64,000 nt of DNA from Allocoprobacillus halotolerans (GTDB taxonomy: Bacteria; Bacillota_I; Bacilli_A; Erysipelotrichales; Coprobacillaceae), in contig NZ_CP101620.1 in NCBI RefSeq assembly GCF_024399475.1, positions 124,001 to 188,000 of the forward strand. Reading direction: 5' to 3'. Positions 16,036 to 24,361 of this stretch are shown piece after piece. The position numbers were made by a program, and so were the translations under genes. Position 1 is the first letter of the stretch. Every line of letters starts with the position of its first letter. The notes under the pieces are model-generated. The model was not told where the DNA came from and searched no databases. It saw only the letters and a list, made by a program, of their open reading frames with translations.

Positions 16036-16302
16036 TTAATCTTTGGTCGATGTTGCCGCATCGACTTTTTCTTTTGCTTCTTTGGCCAAAGTGTAATTAC
16101 TTAAATTCATACCTTTGTACTTCTCCTGAAATTCCAAGATTTCATTTTGACTGAACTTCCAGCCTTTACCAAGAAAAATAGGATTGAGTATTTTTAATGT
16201 AATGAAATTATTCAATTGAACTGTAGAAATCCCTAAATCATCTTTCACTTCTTCAGCTCTCAACATTCTGGTCTGTCTGATGACTTCCATTTCACTGTTC
16301 AC
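16036..16302 (-). CDS. Excisionase-like/HTH DNA-binding protein
   Basis: 88 residues. The core RMLRAEEVKDDLGISTVQLNNFITLKILNPIFLGKGWKFSQNEILEFQEKYKG is a MerR/excisionase-type winged helix (residues 12-65). Such proteins bend DNA for excision or act as early regulators. The listed start is GTG 16302, which lies too close to AGGAGG. ATG 16290 has better spacing. It is second in the early operon. Confidence 0.6.
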   Translation of the reverse strand: MNSEMEVIRQTRMLRAEEVKDDLGISTVQLNNFITLKILNPIFLGKGWKFSQNEILEFQEKYKGMNLSNYTLAKEAKEKVDAATSTKD

Positions 16303-16466
16303 CTCCTTTCAAGAATTTTATTGATATACCCTAGTAAGTAGCCAAGCATCATGCTATCCGTAATTTCCATATCATCAGGAAGTTCATATTCCTCTAACAT
16401 TTTCTGTTGAATATCTTCAATGTTTCTAACCTTTTTCAAAAGTTCTAAGATTTCTTTATTTTTCAT
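16299..16466 (-). CDS. Small phage protein, first gene of the early operon
   Basis: 55 residues, acidic and helical (MKNKEILELLKKVRNIEDIQ start; DSMMLGYLLGYINKILERR end). Its stop sequence AGGAGGTGA also supplies the ribosome site of the next gene. Function unknown. The 168-bp gap 16467-16634 upstream must hold the divergent promoters for this operon and for the cargo gene at 16635. Confidence 0.5.
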   Translation of the reverse strand: MKNKEILELLKKVRNIEDIQQKMLEEYELPDDMEITDSMMLGYLLGYINKILERR

Positions 16467-16577
16467 AACTTTCCCTACTTTCTGCTTTTAACTCCGTTTT
16501 TCCGGTGTTAAAATACTATTTTTAAAAACTTCAATTTTCAAAATCTGCTAAAATAAACTTGTCGATAATCTTTACTA

Positions 16578-16606
16578 TTTGTTTGCTAAGCTCACTTTGC
16601 TATAAT
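16578..16606 (+). promoter_or_regulatory. Promoter of the DUF4145 cargo gene
   Basis: TATAAT at 16601-16606 with a weak TTTGTT 17 bp upstream (16578-16583). The gene's GTGAGGTG ribosome site and ATG follow about 30 bp downstream. The gene can thus be expressed from the prophage independently of the phage early operon. Confidence 0.5.
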
Positions 16607-16634
16607 TAAGTTATAGAAAGTGAGGTGAATTAAT

Positions 16635-17297
16635 ATGAACTCTGATATAGAAGATATAGTTTCAATTTGTCCCCACTGTGGTAAAGGAATAAAACCAAAT
16701 CTTATATTTAATACAGAGTATGCCAATGGTCTCAGCAACAATCATACAAAATGGCTCGCTGTTATGCAGTGTCCAATTTGTAAACAATATTTCTTCGTAG
16801 ATCAATTAATTCTTAGTGATTACTATGGTGATTTCGATCAAATTGTAAATTATCATGTTTATCCAAAAGTAATCCCTGAAGAAATAAATTTTGATAGTAG
16901 GTTGAACGATTTAATCTCTCCAGATTTTTGTACAGTATATAAACAAGCATTAATTGCTGATAATGAGGGATTGAATGAAATAACAGGCTTAGCATTTCGA
17001 AAAGCTTTTGAAATATTGGTTAAAGACTATGCAGCATATCTCAATAAAAATATAGATAAACAGGAAATACTTAAACTAACATTAAAACAAACTATAGATA
17101 AATATTTTAAATCATCTGAATTTGAGCCAATATTTAGAAAAATATCATGGCTGGGTAATGATCATTCACATACTTTTAATAAGCATGATGATTATAACGT
17201 TAATGATTTAAAAAGATTTATACATGCCTGCATATCTAAAATTATTAGTCAGCTAGATTTAGAAGAACTTAATAACATAGAATCAAAGAACAATTAA
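16635..17297 (+). CDS. Zinc-ribbon/DUF4145 protein, lysogenic cargo gene
   Basis: 220 residues. CPHCG (residues 12-16) and CPIC (about 46-49) form a zinc ribbon. The C-terminal half (GLAFRKAFEILVKDYAAY...WLGNDHSHTFNKHDDYNVNDLKRFIH) matches the DUF4145 layout, a HEPN-like helical domain often found alone or fused to restriction enzymes. It is transcribed against the surrounding minus-strand genes from its own promoter, inside the immunity region. This is where prophages keep superinfection-exclusion genes. The defence role is an inference. Confidence 0.65.
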   Translation: MNSDIEDIVSICPHCGKGIKPNLIFNTEYANGLSNNHTKWLAVMQCPICKQYFFVDQLILSDYYGDFDQIVNYHVYPKVIPEEINFDSRLNDLISPDFCTVYKQALIADNEGLNEITGLAFRKAFEILVKDYAAYLNKNIDKQEILKLTLKQTIDKYFKSSEFEPIFRKISWLGNDHSHTFNKHDDYNVNDLKRFIHACISKIISQLDLEELNNIESKNN

Positions 17298-17427
17298 TTT
17301 TGTTCTTTTTCTATTTCTTTTACAGCTTTTAAAAAATCAATATGAGATCCTATGAATTTAATTAATAATTCAAGCCATTCTATATCATTTTCTTTTTTAG
17401 AAAATCAGTAATATCTTTCTTATCCAT
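17294..17427 (-). CDS. Small protein behind the Cro-like gene (one-base shift)
   Basis: From ATG 17427 the frame (MDKKDITDFLKK...) ends early. Adding one base to the six-T run 17393-17398 gives 44 residues (…ENDIEWLELLIKFIGSHIDF…KEIEKEQN) ending four bases inside the convergent cargo gene. Predicted helical; no family recognised. Confidence 0.45.
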
Positions 17428-17494
17428 GGCTTTCTCTCCCTATTTTTACAACATTACTCATAAGTCAATCACCCTTTCTTTTTTTGTTTCATTT

Positions 17495-17716
17495 TTATGG
17501 CACATTCTTTTTAAAAAAATTTACATTACAAAATATAATGTTTTCAAATGGTATTCCAACTATGTTAGAAAATTTTAGAGCTTCATCAACATAAAATCGA
17601 GTTTCCCCTTTTTCTTTGTTAATATAAGCATTTTCACTCATACCCAATAATATACTCATTCTTTTTTGGGATATTTTAGCTAACCCTCGAGCTTGTTCAA
17701 CTGTGTATTTTTCCAC
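17495..17716 (-). CDS. Cro-like XRE regulator
   Basis: 73 residues from GTG 17716, with AAAGGAG seven bases upstream. The HTH is EQARGLAKISQKRMSILLGMSENAYINKEKGETRF (residues 7-41). It is divergent to the CI-like gene and would control entry into the lytic cycle. A 16-bp operator copy (CATTTTTATGGCACAT) overlaps its last codons (17490-17505), identical to the copy in its promoter. Confidence 0.75.
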   Translation of the reverse strand: MEKYTVEQARGLAKISQKRMSILLGMSENAYINKEKGETRFYVDEALKFSNIVGIPFENIIFCNVNFFKKNVP

Positions 17717-17736
17717 TATATCGCTCCTTTCTGTTC

Positions 17737-17844
17737 CATTTTTATGGCACATACATATATTATCATCTCTCGTTTGTTTTTGCAACACTTTTTTGGCACA
17801 ATTTTATAGTTTTATGTTGTAATGTACCATTTTTTTGATATAAT
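17737..17844. promoter_or_regulatory. Divergent immunity promoters and operators
   Basis: Minus-strand promoter for the Cro-like gene: TTGCAA (17780-17785), 17-bp spacer, TAATAT (17757-17762). Plus-strand promoter for the CI-like gene: TTGTAA (17817-17822), 16-bp spacer, TATAAT (17839-17844). Operator-like sites are CATTTTTATGGCACAT (17737-17752), TTTTTTGGCACAA (about 17790-17802) and the inverted AATGTACCATTTTTTT (about 17821-17836). The first has an exact second copy at 17490-17505. Confidence 0.65.
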
Positions 17845-17865
17845 GTATTTAAAGAAGGTGAGAAA

Positions 17866-18315
17866 ATGGCAAAAATAGATATGATGCTTTATAAAGAAAT
17901 TGGGAGCATATTAAAAAGAGAAAGAACATTACAAAAGATAAGTCTTGATACGTTAGTTGATAAGATTGGCAATATAAAAACAAAAAGTTCTTTAAAAAGA
18001 TATGAAGATGGTGCTTCTCGAATTGATATGGATACATTAGAAATAATTTGTAAAGCGTTATGTTTAAATTATGCTGATGTTATACGAGAAGCAGAAGAGA
18101 AAGTACAGTTTTATTCAAAAAATGATAGTTTAGGTAATTACGAAGAAAACGTTGAATACCTTAAAGATAACTATCCAAATCTTATTGATCTGTACAATGA
18201 GATACATGCAAATGATCAATTAGTTATTTTGTTTGACAAAGCAAAGAAATTAGAACCACAGGACTTAGCACAAATATTAAAGATTATCGACACATTTAAT
18301 AAAGAAACTAAGTAA
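17866..18315 (+). CDS. CI-like XRE repressor
   Basis: 149 residues with an N-terminal XRE HTH (residues 10-65: EIGSILKRERTLQKISLDTLVDKIG...SLKRYEDG) and a helical C-terminal part, without a LexA-type autoprotease domain. It is followed after a short gap by an ImmA-type metalloprotease, so induction is probably by ImmA cleavage as in ICEBs1 ImmR/ImmA. It has its own promoter in the divergent region. Confidence 0.85.
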   Translation: MAKIDMMLYKEIGSILKRERTLQKISLDTLVDKIGNIKTKSSLKRYEDGASRIDMDTLEIICKALCLNYADVIREAEEKVQFYSKNDSLGNYEENVEYLKDNYPNLIDLYNEIHANDQLVILFDKAKKLEPQDLAQILKIIDTFNKETK

Positions 18316-18327
18316 GGTGTGATAATT

Positions 18328-18606
18328 ATGAGCTTTGAAGATTTTCTACGTTGGTATAACATTAACTTGAAAATCACAAACATGCCAAGCTACGTTAATG
18401 GCTTTGCATATTACAATGGGAATGAATATCTGGTTATTATCAATTCTAGGTGTTCATCATACCAGCAGCAAGAAACTTTGGTGCACGAAATGATACATAT
18501 CTTTGAAAATCATTTTTCTTGTCCTGCTGAGTATGAAAAAAGATGTGAGCAAGAAACTCACATGATGGTAAAGGATTTAAAAGAAAATTATATTTTAAAT
18601 CAATAA
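18328..18606 (+). CDS. ImmA/IrrE-type metalloprotease (antirepressor)
   Basis: 92 residues from ATG 18328 (AAGGTG eight bases upstream; an upstream GTG at 18319 is less likely). It carries the zinc motif HEMIH in ETLVHEMIHIFENHF (about residues 49-64). This family cleaves the cognate XRE repressor after DNA damage. It is coupled to the repressor gene directly upstream. Confidence 0.88.
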   Translation: MSFEDFLRWYNINLKITNMPSYVNGFAYYNGNEYLVIINSRCSSYQQQETLVHEMIHIFENHFSCPAEYEKRCEQETHMMVKDLKENYILNQ

Positions 18607-18648
18607 AGCACAATTAGTGTTTAAAAATACAGGGGAGGATAAATTGTT

Positions 18649-19916
18649 ATGGGCTTATTCAATAAAAAAGAGCTTAAGAGGATAGCTGAATTGGAGGAAC
18701 AATTAGAATCTTTGGGAGCTAAAGAATATATTGAAATTCAAGACCTTACCAAAAAAGCTAGAGAAGAATACACAAAGTTAAATGAAACCATTTCATTAAG
18801 CAATCAAGAAATAGAAAAATTACAAAAGCAAATAAACGAAAAAAACAGACAATTGAAGAACTTGATTTTACAACTGAATTAATAAACGATTTTGGTTTAT
18901 ATGAACCAAAGTATGATTTTTCAAATAGCGAAGAATATTCCGAAGAAATAAAGAAAATACGTGCAAAGCAAAAAGAAATGATAAAAAATAAAACAGCATT
19001 AAATTGGTATGACAGTTGGACATTAGATGGCAGCAAATCAAAAGGAAGAGCAATGAATAACGATAATATGAAAATGTATCTTAGAGCTTTCAATAACGAG
19101 TGTGATGTCTTAATATCAAAAGTCAAATTTAACAATTTTGATAAAATCGAAGAACGAATCAAGAAATGTGTTCACGCATTAGATAAATTAAATCAAAGAA
19201 ATAAGATATCAATGACAAAAGCATATTTATCTTTAAAAATTGATGAATTGCATTTAGTTCATGAATATAATTGCAAAAGACAGGAAGAAAAAGAAATATT
19301 AAAAGCTGCCAGAGAAGAAGAACGCGAAAAAGCAAAATTACAAAAAGAAATCAACGAGGCCAGAAAAAATTTCAAAAGAACAAGCTCATTATGAAAAAGC
19401 AAAAGAACAGTTACTAATTCAACTAGCTAATTCTCCGGATTCAGAAGTAGAAGATATAAAAAATAAAATAAAAGAACTAGATATAAAGTTAGAAGAAATA
19501 GAAAACAATTTAAAAGATATAGATTATAGAGAAGCCAATCAGAAAGCTGGATATGTTTATATAATTTCTAATATTGGATCATTCGGTGAAGGTGTATATA
19601 AAATAGGCATGACTCGTCGATTAGATCCCCAGGATAGAATAGACGAACTTGGTGATGCATCAGTACCTTTTAAATTTGATGTTCATGCAATGATTTTCAG
19701 TGAAGATGCTCCAAAATTAGAAGCCACATTACATCATGTATTCGAAAAAAATAAAGTAAACATGATAAATGGCAGAAAAGAATTTTTAGAGTTCCTCTTG
19801 AAGAAATTGAAAAAGTAGTAAAAGAAAATCATGATAAATTAATCAAGTTTAAAGAAATACCTGATGCTGAGCAATACAGAGAGTCACTCAAAATAAAACA
19901 ACTTATTAATGAATAA
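18649..19916 (+). CDS. DUF4041-GIY-YIG (T5orf172) protein, broken by three shifts
   Basis: Four frame segments join into about 422 residues. They comprise an N-terminal coiled coil (MGLFNKKELKRIAELEEQLE), a DUF4041 domain (about FGLYEPKYDF...AKLQKEINEA) and a C-terminal GIY-YIG nuclease-like domain (AGYVYIISNIG...GVYKIGMTRRLDPQDRI...EATLHHVF). Breaks fall at A or T runs 18839-18845, 19364-19369 and 19783-19787. The middle one has one base too many or two too few. Such proteins are common next to phage repressors and may act in exclusion or DNA damage response. Function is not established. Confidence 0.75.
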
Positions 19917-20145
19917 ATAAAAATGTCCTAAGCCCACACGAGTAACTTAGGATCATCTACATTATAACAAAAAAACTCCCCTGCTGGCAACAGAGAAGTT
20001 TAAAGTGCACTGGCAATGCACTAATGTAAAAAGACTTTAATTGGAAATTTAGGTAAATTAAAATGTTTAATGAATGTCCTTTTACGTACTCAATTTTACC
20101 ATAAGAGCACGTCTAAGGCAAATACAAATGAAAGGACGTGTTTTT
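19917..20145. other. Non-coding spacer with hairpins upstream of the integrase
   Basis: Contains a CCTAAG...CTTAGG inverted repeat (19926-19952) and a short GTGCA/TGCAC repeat (about 20007-20022). The integrase ribosome site AAAGGA lies near 20130. No gene seen. The hairpins may end the upstream transcript or bind integrase accessory proteins. Confidence 0.4.
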
Positions 20146-21246
20146 ATGAGCATTAGAAAAAGAGAAAGCAAGAAAGCAAAGAATGGATATGTTTTTGAAG
20201 TATTTATAAAATATGTAGACTATGCAGGAAACAAGAAAAGAATATCTAAGAGCGATTTCTTACAAAAAAGGAAGCTCAAATCTATGAAGCTGAAAAAAGA
20301 AAGAAATCAGCGAAAACATCAATATAAAGACCAAGAAATATACTTTTAATGATATTTTCAATCTCTATATAAATAATGATCCATTTACAAAGGACTCAAC
20401 CAAATATTGCAGATTGTCTACTTACAATAAACATCTAAAAAATACGCTAGGTCCCTGTGACATATCTAAATTGGATTATGAGTATATTCAAAACTTCTTC
20501 AATGAAAAAGCAAAGACTGAAACAAAAACATTGATAGAAAACATATACAGAGTTGTTAATGGAGTTTTTACGTATGCATATAATAATAACTATATAATAA
20601 GGAAACCATATGTAAAGCTTAAACTAAATGGCTTAAAAACTTTGAAAAAGAAAAATACAATCACAATAGATGAGTTTAAACAATTTATAGATAACTATAG
20701 TCATCCAAATATAAACAAAAAAGTTGAATATGATAATTATATTGTTGCACTATATATTGGACTATATACTGGTATTCGTTTAGGTGAATGCCTGGGAATA
20801 AAAAAGAAGATGTGGATATGATCAACAGAAACATTTCAATTAACAAGCAGCTTCAGATCATAGGAAGTGACATAAGAATATCTGAATTGAAAACAAATTC
20901 AAGTTACAGAAAAGTTCCAATATCGAATGAACTGTATGAAATTTTAAAAGAGCATTTTAAAAAGTATCCTGAAAGTGAGTTTGTCATATGTGATAAAGAT
21001 ATGGGATGTATGTCACCAAGAAAGATACAGAAATCAATACAAAGAGCTTCTCAAAAGCTTAACATTGATTTTCACTATCACATGCTTAGACATACCTTCA
21101 TCACCCAGTTGTATAACAATGGGGTCGATATAAAAGTAACACAATTGTTAGCTGGTCATTCTAGCTATAAAACAACCGCTGATATTTACACAGAATTAGA
21201 CAATGAAAAGACAAGTAATTTTCAGACAACCAATCTTTATAATTAA
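20146..21246 (+). CDS. int: Tyrosine integrase of the prophage, broken by three shifts
   Basis: Rejoined, 367 residues. These comprise an N-terminal AP2-like DNA-binding region (MSIRKRESKKAKNGYVFEVF), an SAM-like core-binding domain (about 60-160) and a catalytic domain with TGIRLGE (Arg), HMLRHTF (HxxR), LLAGHSS (His) and DIYTEL (nucleophile Tyr). Breaks lie in A runs 20264-20269, 20293-20298 and 20800-20805. Each is repaired by one added base and gives the expected family length. It points toward the attachment region, as usual for the end of a prophage. Confidence 0.9.
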
Positions 21247-21506
21247 TTATTTTCGACACCATTTTTGACACCTTTTTAGCAATATTTTAGATGCATACTT
21301 ATTAAACATATACAAAACAACTATATAAAATTAGGTATTTTATAAATAAAATGCAAATATTCTTGTGAAATAGACACAAAACAGCTATTAAATACAAGAT
21401 TGAATTCACTTGTTTTTGGTATGGGTAACAACCCTATGGTTGGAGCAACTGTTGCTGTTGCTGTAGCTATCGAAGAAGCTTGTAAATAATTAGGTATTTT
21501 CTAAAT
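21247..21506. other. Probable right attachment region of the prophage
   Basis: Directly after int come two GACACC boxes (CGACACCATTTTT and TGACACCTTTTT, 21254-21279) that could be integrase arm sites. A 19-bp near-repeat AATTAGGTATTTTxTAAAT is found at 21329-21347 and 21488-21506. The end of a foreign reading frame (21394-21489) lies between the two copies. The crossover is probably inside 21329-21420. The left attachment site is outside the window, so the core cannot be fixed. Confidence 0.5.
21394..21489 (+). pseudogene. 3-prime end of an interrupted gene at the prophage junction
   Basis: The last 31 codons of a reading frame (TRLNSLVFGMGNNPMVGATV, then AVAVAIEEACK, stop) have no promoter or ribosome site of their own and are followed by a strong terminator. 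This looks like the 3-prime remnant of the gene in which the phage integrated. I do not recognise the protein. The 5-prime part would lie left of the window. Confidence 0.5.
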
Positions 21507-21512
21507 ATTGCG

Positions 21513-21541
21513 AAAAACTCTGATTTAATCAGAGTTTTTTT
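21513..21541 (+). terminator. Rho-independent terminator of the interrupted gene
   Basis: AAAACTCTGATT and AATCAGAGTTTT form a stem of about 12 bp with almost no loop, followed by a T run. It lies 24 bp after the remnant's stop codon and marks the end of the DNA flanking the prophage. Confidence 0.8.
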
Positions 21542-21621
21542 GTTTTTATGGCACAGTAAAAATTTCGGATTATATTAAATAAACGTGTTAAAACTTTATG
21601 AAACTCCTAACGATTTTTTCA

Positions 21622-21810
21622 GTTACTAACAGGTTACTAACAGGTTACTAACACAGTTACTAACAAATTACTAACACGTTACTAACAAACTAAAATTTAA
21701 ATTTCTTTCTGTTCATCGATACTTTTTTAATCAACAACAAGTCTGTTGGTGCGTGGTGGGAGCATTTCAGACTTAGTGAGAGTTTTTCGGTTACTAACAC
21801 GTTACTAACA
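21622..21810. repeat. Eight GTTACTAACA repeats upstream of parA
   Basis: GTTACTAACA starts at 21622, 21633, 21644, 21656, 21678, 21790 and 21801, with a one-base variant (ATTACTAACA) at 21668. Six are head-to-tail with 10-12 bp periodicity, two form a second group 100 bp away. About one helical turn between copies suggests cooperative protein binding on one face. Their position upstream of parA suggests a partition centromere or replication iterons. The remaining 21542-22027 shows no gene. An inverted repeat GCCAGT/ACTGGC (21987-22004) precedes the parA ribosome site. Confidence 0.7.
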
Positions 21811-22027
21811 AATACATTTTTTTGATACTTATACGTCGCTATATTTTTCTTCAAAATTTAGCACTCACGTATAAGTTTTTTTATTCCGTAAATTATGATT
21901 TCTTAGATATTTTTCTTATATTTTAAATATACTAATAATCAATTTATTATTAGTAAGAAAAAGTATCCATCATCAAAAATTACATAGCCAGTCTTAGCAC
22001 TGGCCATGAGAAAGGAGGTAAATTTAT

Positions 22028-22849
22028 ATGGCAAAGAAGTGCAATGTAATAGTAGTTGCAAATCAAAAAGGTGGAACAGGAAAAACCACGACTACTGAAA
22101 ATGTAGGCATAGGTTTAGCTAATCAAGGCAAAAAAGTATTAATGGTAGACTTTGATCCACAGGGAGATTTATCTGCTTGTTTAGGATTAAAGAATACTGA
22201 TGATATGGAAAACACTATATCAAAAGCAATGAATGATATTATCTATGATAAGAAAGTTGATTACAATAATCTAATCATTCACCACGAGGAACAGATTGAC
22301 TTAATCCCAAGCAACATTGAACTTGCTGACTTTGAATTAAAGCTAGTAAGTGTCATGAATCGTGAACGTGTTCTTGATATGTGTCTTAGCCCTCTCAAAC
22401 AACACTATGACTATATCTTGATTGACTGTCCCCCTTCTCTTGGGATGCTGACAATCAATGCGTTATCTGCTGCCGATAATATTCTGATACCTGTACAAGC
22501 TCAGTATCTTCCAGCCAAAGGAATGACTAAGTTACTGAATACAATCGGCAAAGTAAAACATCAAATCAATCCAAAGGTCGATATACTTGGTGTTGCTATC
22601 ACTCTTGCTAATATGCAGACCAATTTGGGAAAAAGTACAGTGGACACAATTAGAGAAAATTATGGAAAACATATCAAAGTCTTTAATTCGATTATTCCTA
22701 TTGGTGTTAAAGCTGCTGAAGCCAGTGTATCCGGAAAAAGTGTATATCAGCACGCAAAAGACAGTAACGTGGCTAAAGCTTATGAAGATTTAACTAAGGA
22801 AATCACAAAAATTGAAAGGTCAAAACATAAAGGTACACCAGAAAGATAG
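22028..22849 (+). CDS. parA: ParA/Soj partition ATPase
   Basis: 273 residues. The deviant Walker A KGGTGKTTTTENVG (residues 14-27), LMVDFDPQGDLSACLG and YILIDCPPSLG are the ParA signatures. It lacks an N-terminal HTH, so it is a Soj-like short ParA. GAAAGGAGG precedes the ATG. It is paired with parB 13 bp downstream and with the repeats upstream, forming a stability module of the element. Confidence 0.95.
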   Translation: MAKKCNVIVVANQKGGTGKTTTTENVGIGLANQGKKVLMVDFDPQGDLSACLGLKNTDDMENTISKAMNDIIYDKKVDYNNLIIHHEEQIDLIPSNIELADFELKLVSVMNRERVLDMCLSPLKQHYDYILIDCPPSLGMLTINALSAADNILIPVQAQYLPAKGMTKLLNTIGKVKHQINPKVDILGVAITLANMQTNLGKSTVDTIRENYGKHIKVFNSIIPIGVKAAEASVSGKSVYQHAKDSNVAKAYEDLTKEITKIERSKHKGTPER

Positions 22850-22862
22850 GAGTTGAAATATC

Positions 22863-23822
22863 ATGAACAAATTTGATTTAGGACTTCCTAAATTTGAAGA
22901 TACTCTTTTCTCCACTGAGGAACAAAGACAGGAAGCCAGACTTGAAAAGGTCATGAAAATTCCTATCAGTGAAATTCATGACTTCAAACAGCATCCTTTT
23001 CATGTCCGTATGGACGAGGACATGGTAAAACTGATTGACAGCGTAAAAGAAAATGGTGTCTTAATGCCTGCTCTTGTCAGACCAGATAAAAATGGTGGAT
23101 ATGAGATGGTATCAGGGCACAGGAGAAAATTTGCGTTAGAGCAAAATGGGATAACGGAAATCGACGCTATTGTAAGAGAACTTGATGACGACCAAGCAAC
23201 CATCATCATGGTTGATAGCAATATTCAACGTGAGCATATTCTGCCAACTGAACGTGGATTTGCCTATCGTATGAAATTAGAAGCAATGAAACATCAAGGA
23301 AAACGTAATGATTTAACTTCGTCCCAAGTTGGGACAAAGTTAAAAAGAGCCGATGATATGTTGGCTGAACAGGTTGGAGAAAGTAGAAATCAAATTCAAC
23401 GATTTATTCGATTAACATACTTGGTTAAAGAATTAAGAAATATGGTTGATGAAATTCATGAAGATGGATTTACTATCGCATTGAATCCAGCCTATGAACT
23501 ATCATTTCTTCAAATCAAGGAACAAAACGAACTCGTTGAAGTCATCAAGGAAACTTTAGCTACCCCTAGTCTTGCTCAGGCTCAGGAATTGAAACGTAAA
23601 AGTCAAAATGAAGAGTTATCTAAAGATATGATGATGGATATGTTACTGGCGGACAAGCCAAACCAAAAGGAAAAAATAAGTCTCAAGATGGAGGAAATTA
23701 ATAAATATTTTCCAAAATCCTATACACCTAACCAAAAAAAGGAGATTATTCTCAAATTATTGGGTGAATGGCATAAAAAAGAGAAAGAGAACATTCTAGA
23801 TAATTTATATTCACACATGTGA
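22863..23822 (+). CDS. parB: ParB partition protein
   Basis: 319 residues. The N-terminal ParB/sulfiredoxin-like domain shows IPISEIHDFKQHPF and the GHRR box (SGHRRKFAL). The central HTH is LAEQVGESRNQIQRFIRLTYLVKE. It binds the centromere repeats and loads ParA. Same operon as parA. The C-terminal 70 residues are charged. Confidence 0.93.
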   Translation: MNKFDLGLPKFEDTLFSTEEQRQEARLEKVMKIPISEIHDFKQHPFHVRMDEDMVKLIDSVKENGVLMPALVRPDKNGGYEMVSGHRRKFALEQNGITEIDAIVRELDDDQATIIMVDSNIQREHILPTERGFAYRMKLEAMKHQGKRNDLTSSQVGTKLKRADDMLAEQVGESRNQIQRFIRLTYLVKELRNMVDEIHEDGFTIALNPAYELSFLQIKEQNELVEVIKETLATPSLAQAQELKRKSQNEELSKDMMMDMLLADKPNQKEKISLKMEEINKYFPKSYTPNQKKEIILKLLGEWHKKEKENILDNLYSHM

Positions 23823-23851
23823 ATGATAAAATTGCAGAATTATTAAATTTC

Positions 23852-23883
23852 AGCGTATTCATGGGGGTAGTACGCTTTTTTTC
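23852..23883 (+). terminator. Terminator after parAB
   Basis: AGCGTA and TACGCT form a short stem around a G-rich loop, followed by seven T. The DNA beyond it (23884-24065) holds a C-rich stretch and a small GNRA-type hairpin (ATTCC GAAA GGAAT, about 23925-23939) but no gene. Confidence 0.65.
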
Positions 23884-24065
23884 GTTGCCAGTCGTGACTG
23901 TTTTTCCCCCTAAAACCCCCTTAACATTCCGAAAGGAATCACCTTTGGACTCTTAAATTCACTTTATATTATAACTAACTCATTATATATAGAAATACTT
24001 ATATGATTTCATACATTTGTTATAAAAAATAGAGTTATCTATAATCATAACAAGAGGTGATTGTT

Positions 24066-24200
24066 ATGAAGAAAATATTAATAGCATTATTTATCATAGG
24101 TTTAGCTGTTTATCTAACTTCAGATAGTGAAGAAAAGCAAAAACGTAAAGAATATAACGTTGAACAAATAGAAAAGAATATTGCACCATATATAAATTAA
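24066..24200 (+). CDS. Small membrane-anchored peptide
   Basis: 44 residues: MKKILIALFIIGLAVYLTSD is a membrane segment or signal anchor, the rest is charged (EEKQKRKEYNVEQIEKNIAPYIN). AGAGGTG precedes the ATG. Function unknown. Confidence 0.55.
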   Translation: MKKILIALFIIGLAVYLTSDSEEKQKRKEYNVEQIEKNIAPYIN

Positions 24201-24227
24201 ATCAAAATTAAATAAGCAAGATATTAA

Positions 24228-24256
24228 AGGCATCTCAAACATGAGGTGTCTTTTTT
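24228..24256 (+). terminator. Rho-independent terminator
   Basis: AGGCATCTCA pairs with TGAGGTGTCT (one G.U) around AACA and is followed by six T. It closes the small-peptide transcript before the adhesin gene. Confidence 0.7.
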
Positions 24257-24361
24257 GTTGGAAAGGAAATATAAATATGAAGACTAAAATAAGATCTCCA
24301 TGTTCATTCTTTTTATTTAAAACACTACAAATAAAGAATAAAAATACAAAGGAGAAGAAAA

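Noticed and set aside
20146-21246. Dead integrase making the prophage defective
   Set aside because: All three breaks are one-base losses in A runs and all catalytic residues are present, so sequence error is more likely than decay.
21622-21810. CRISPR-like repeats
   Set aside because: Ten-base repeats at helical-turn spacing next to parA do not fit repeat-spacer structure.
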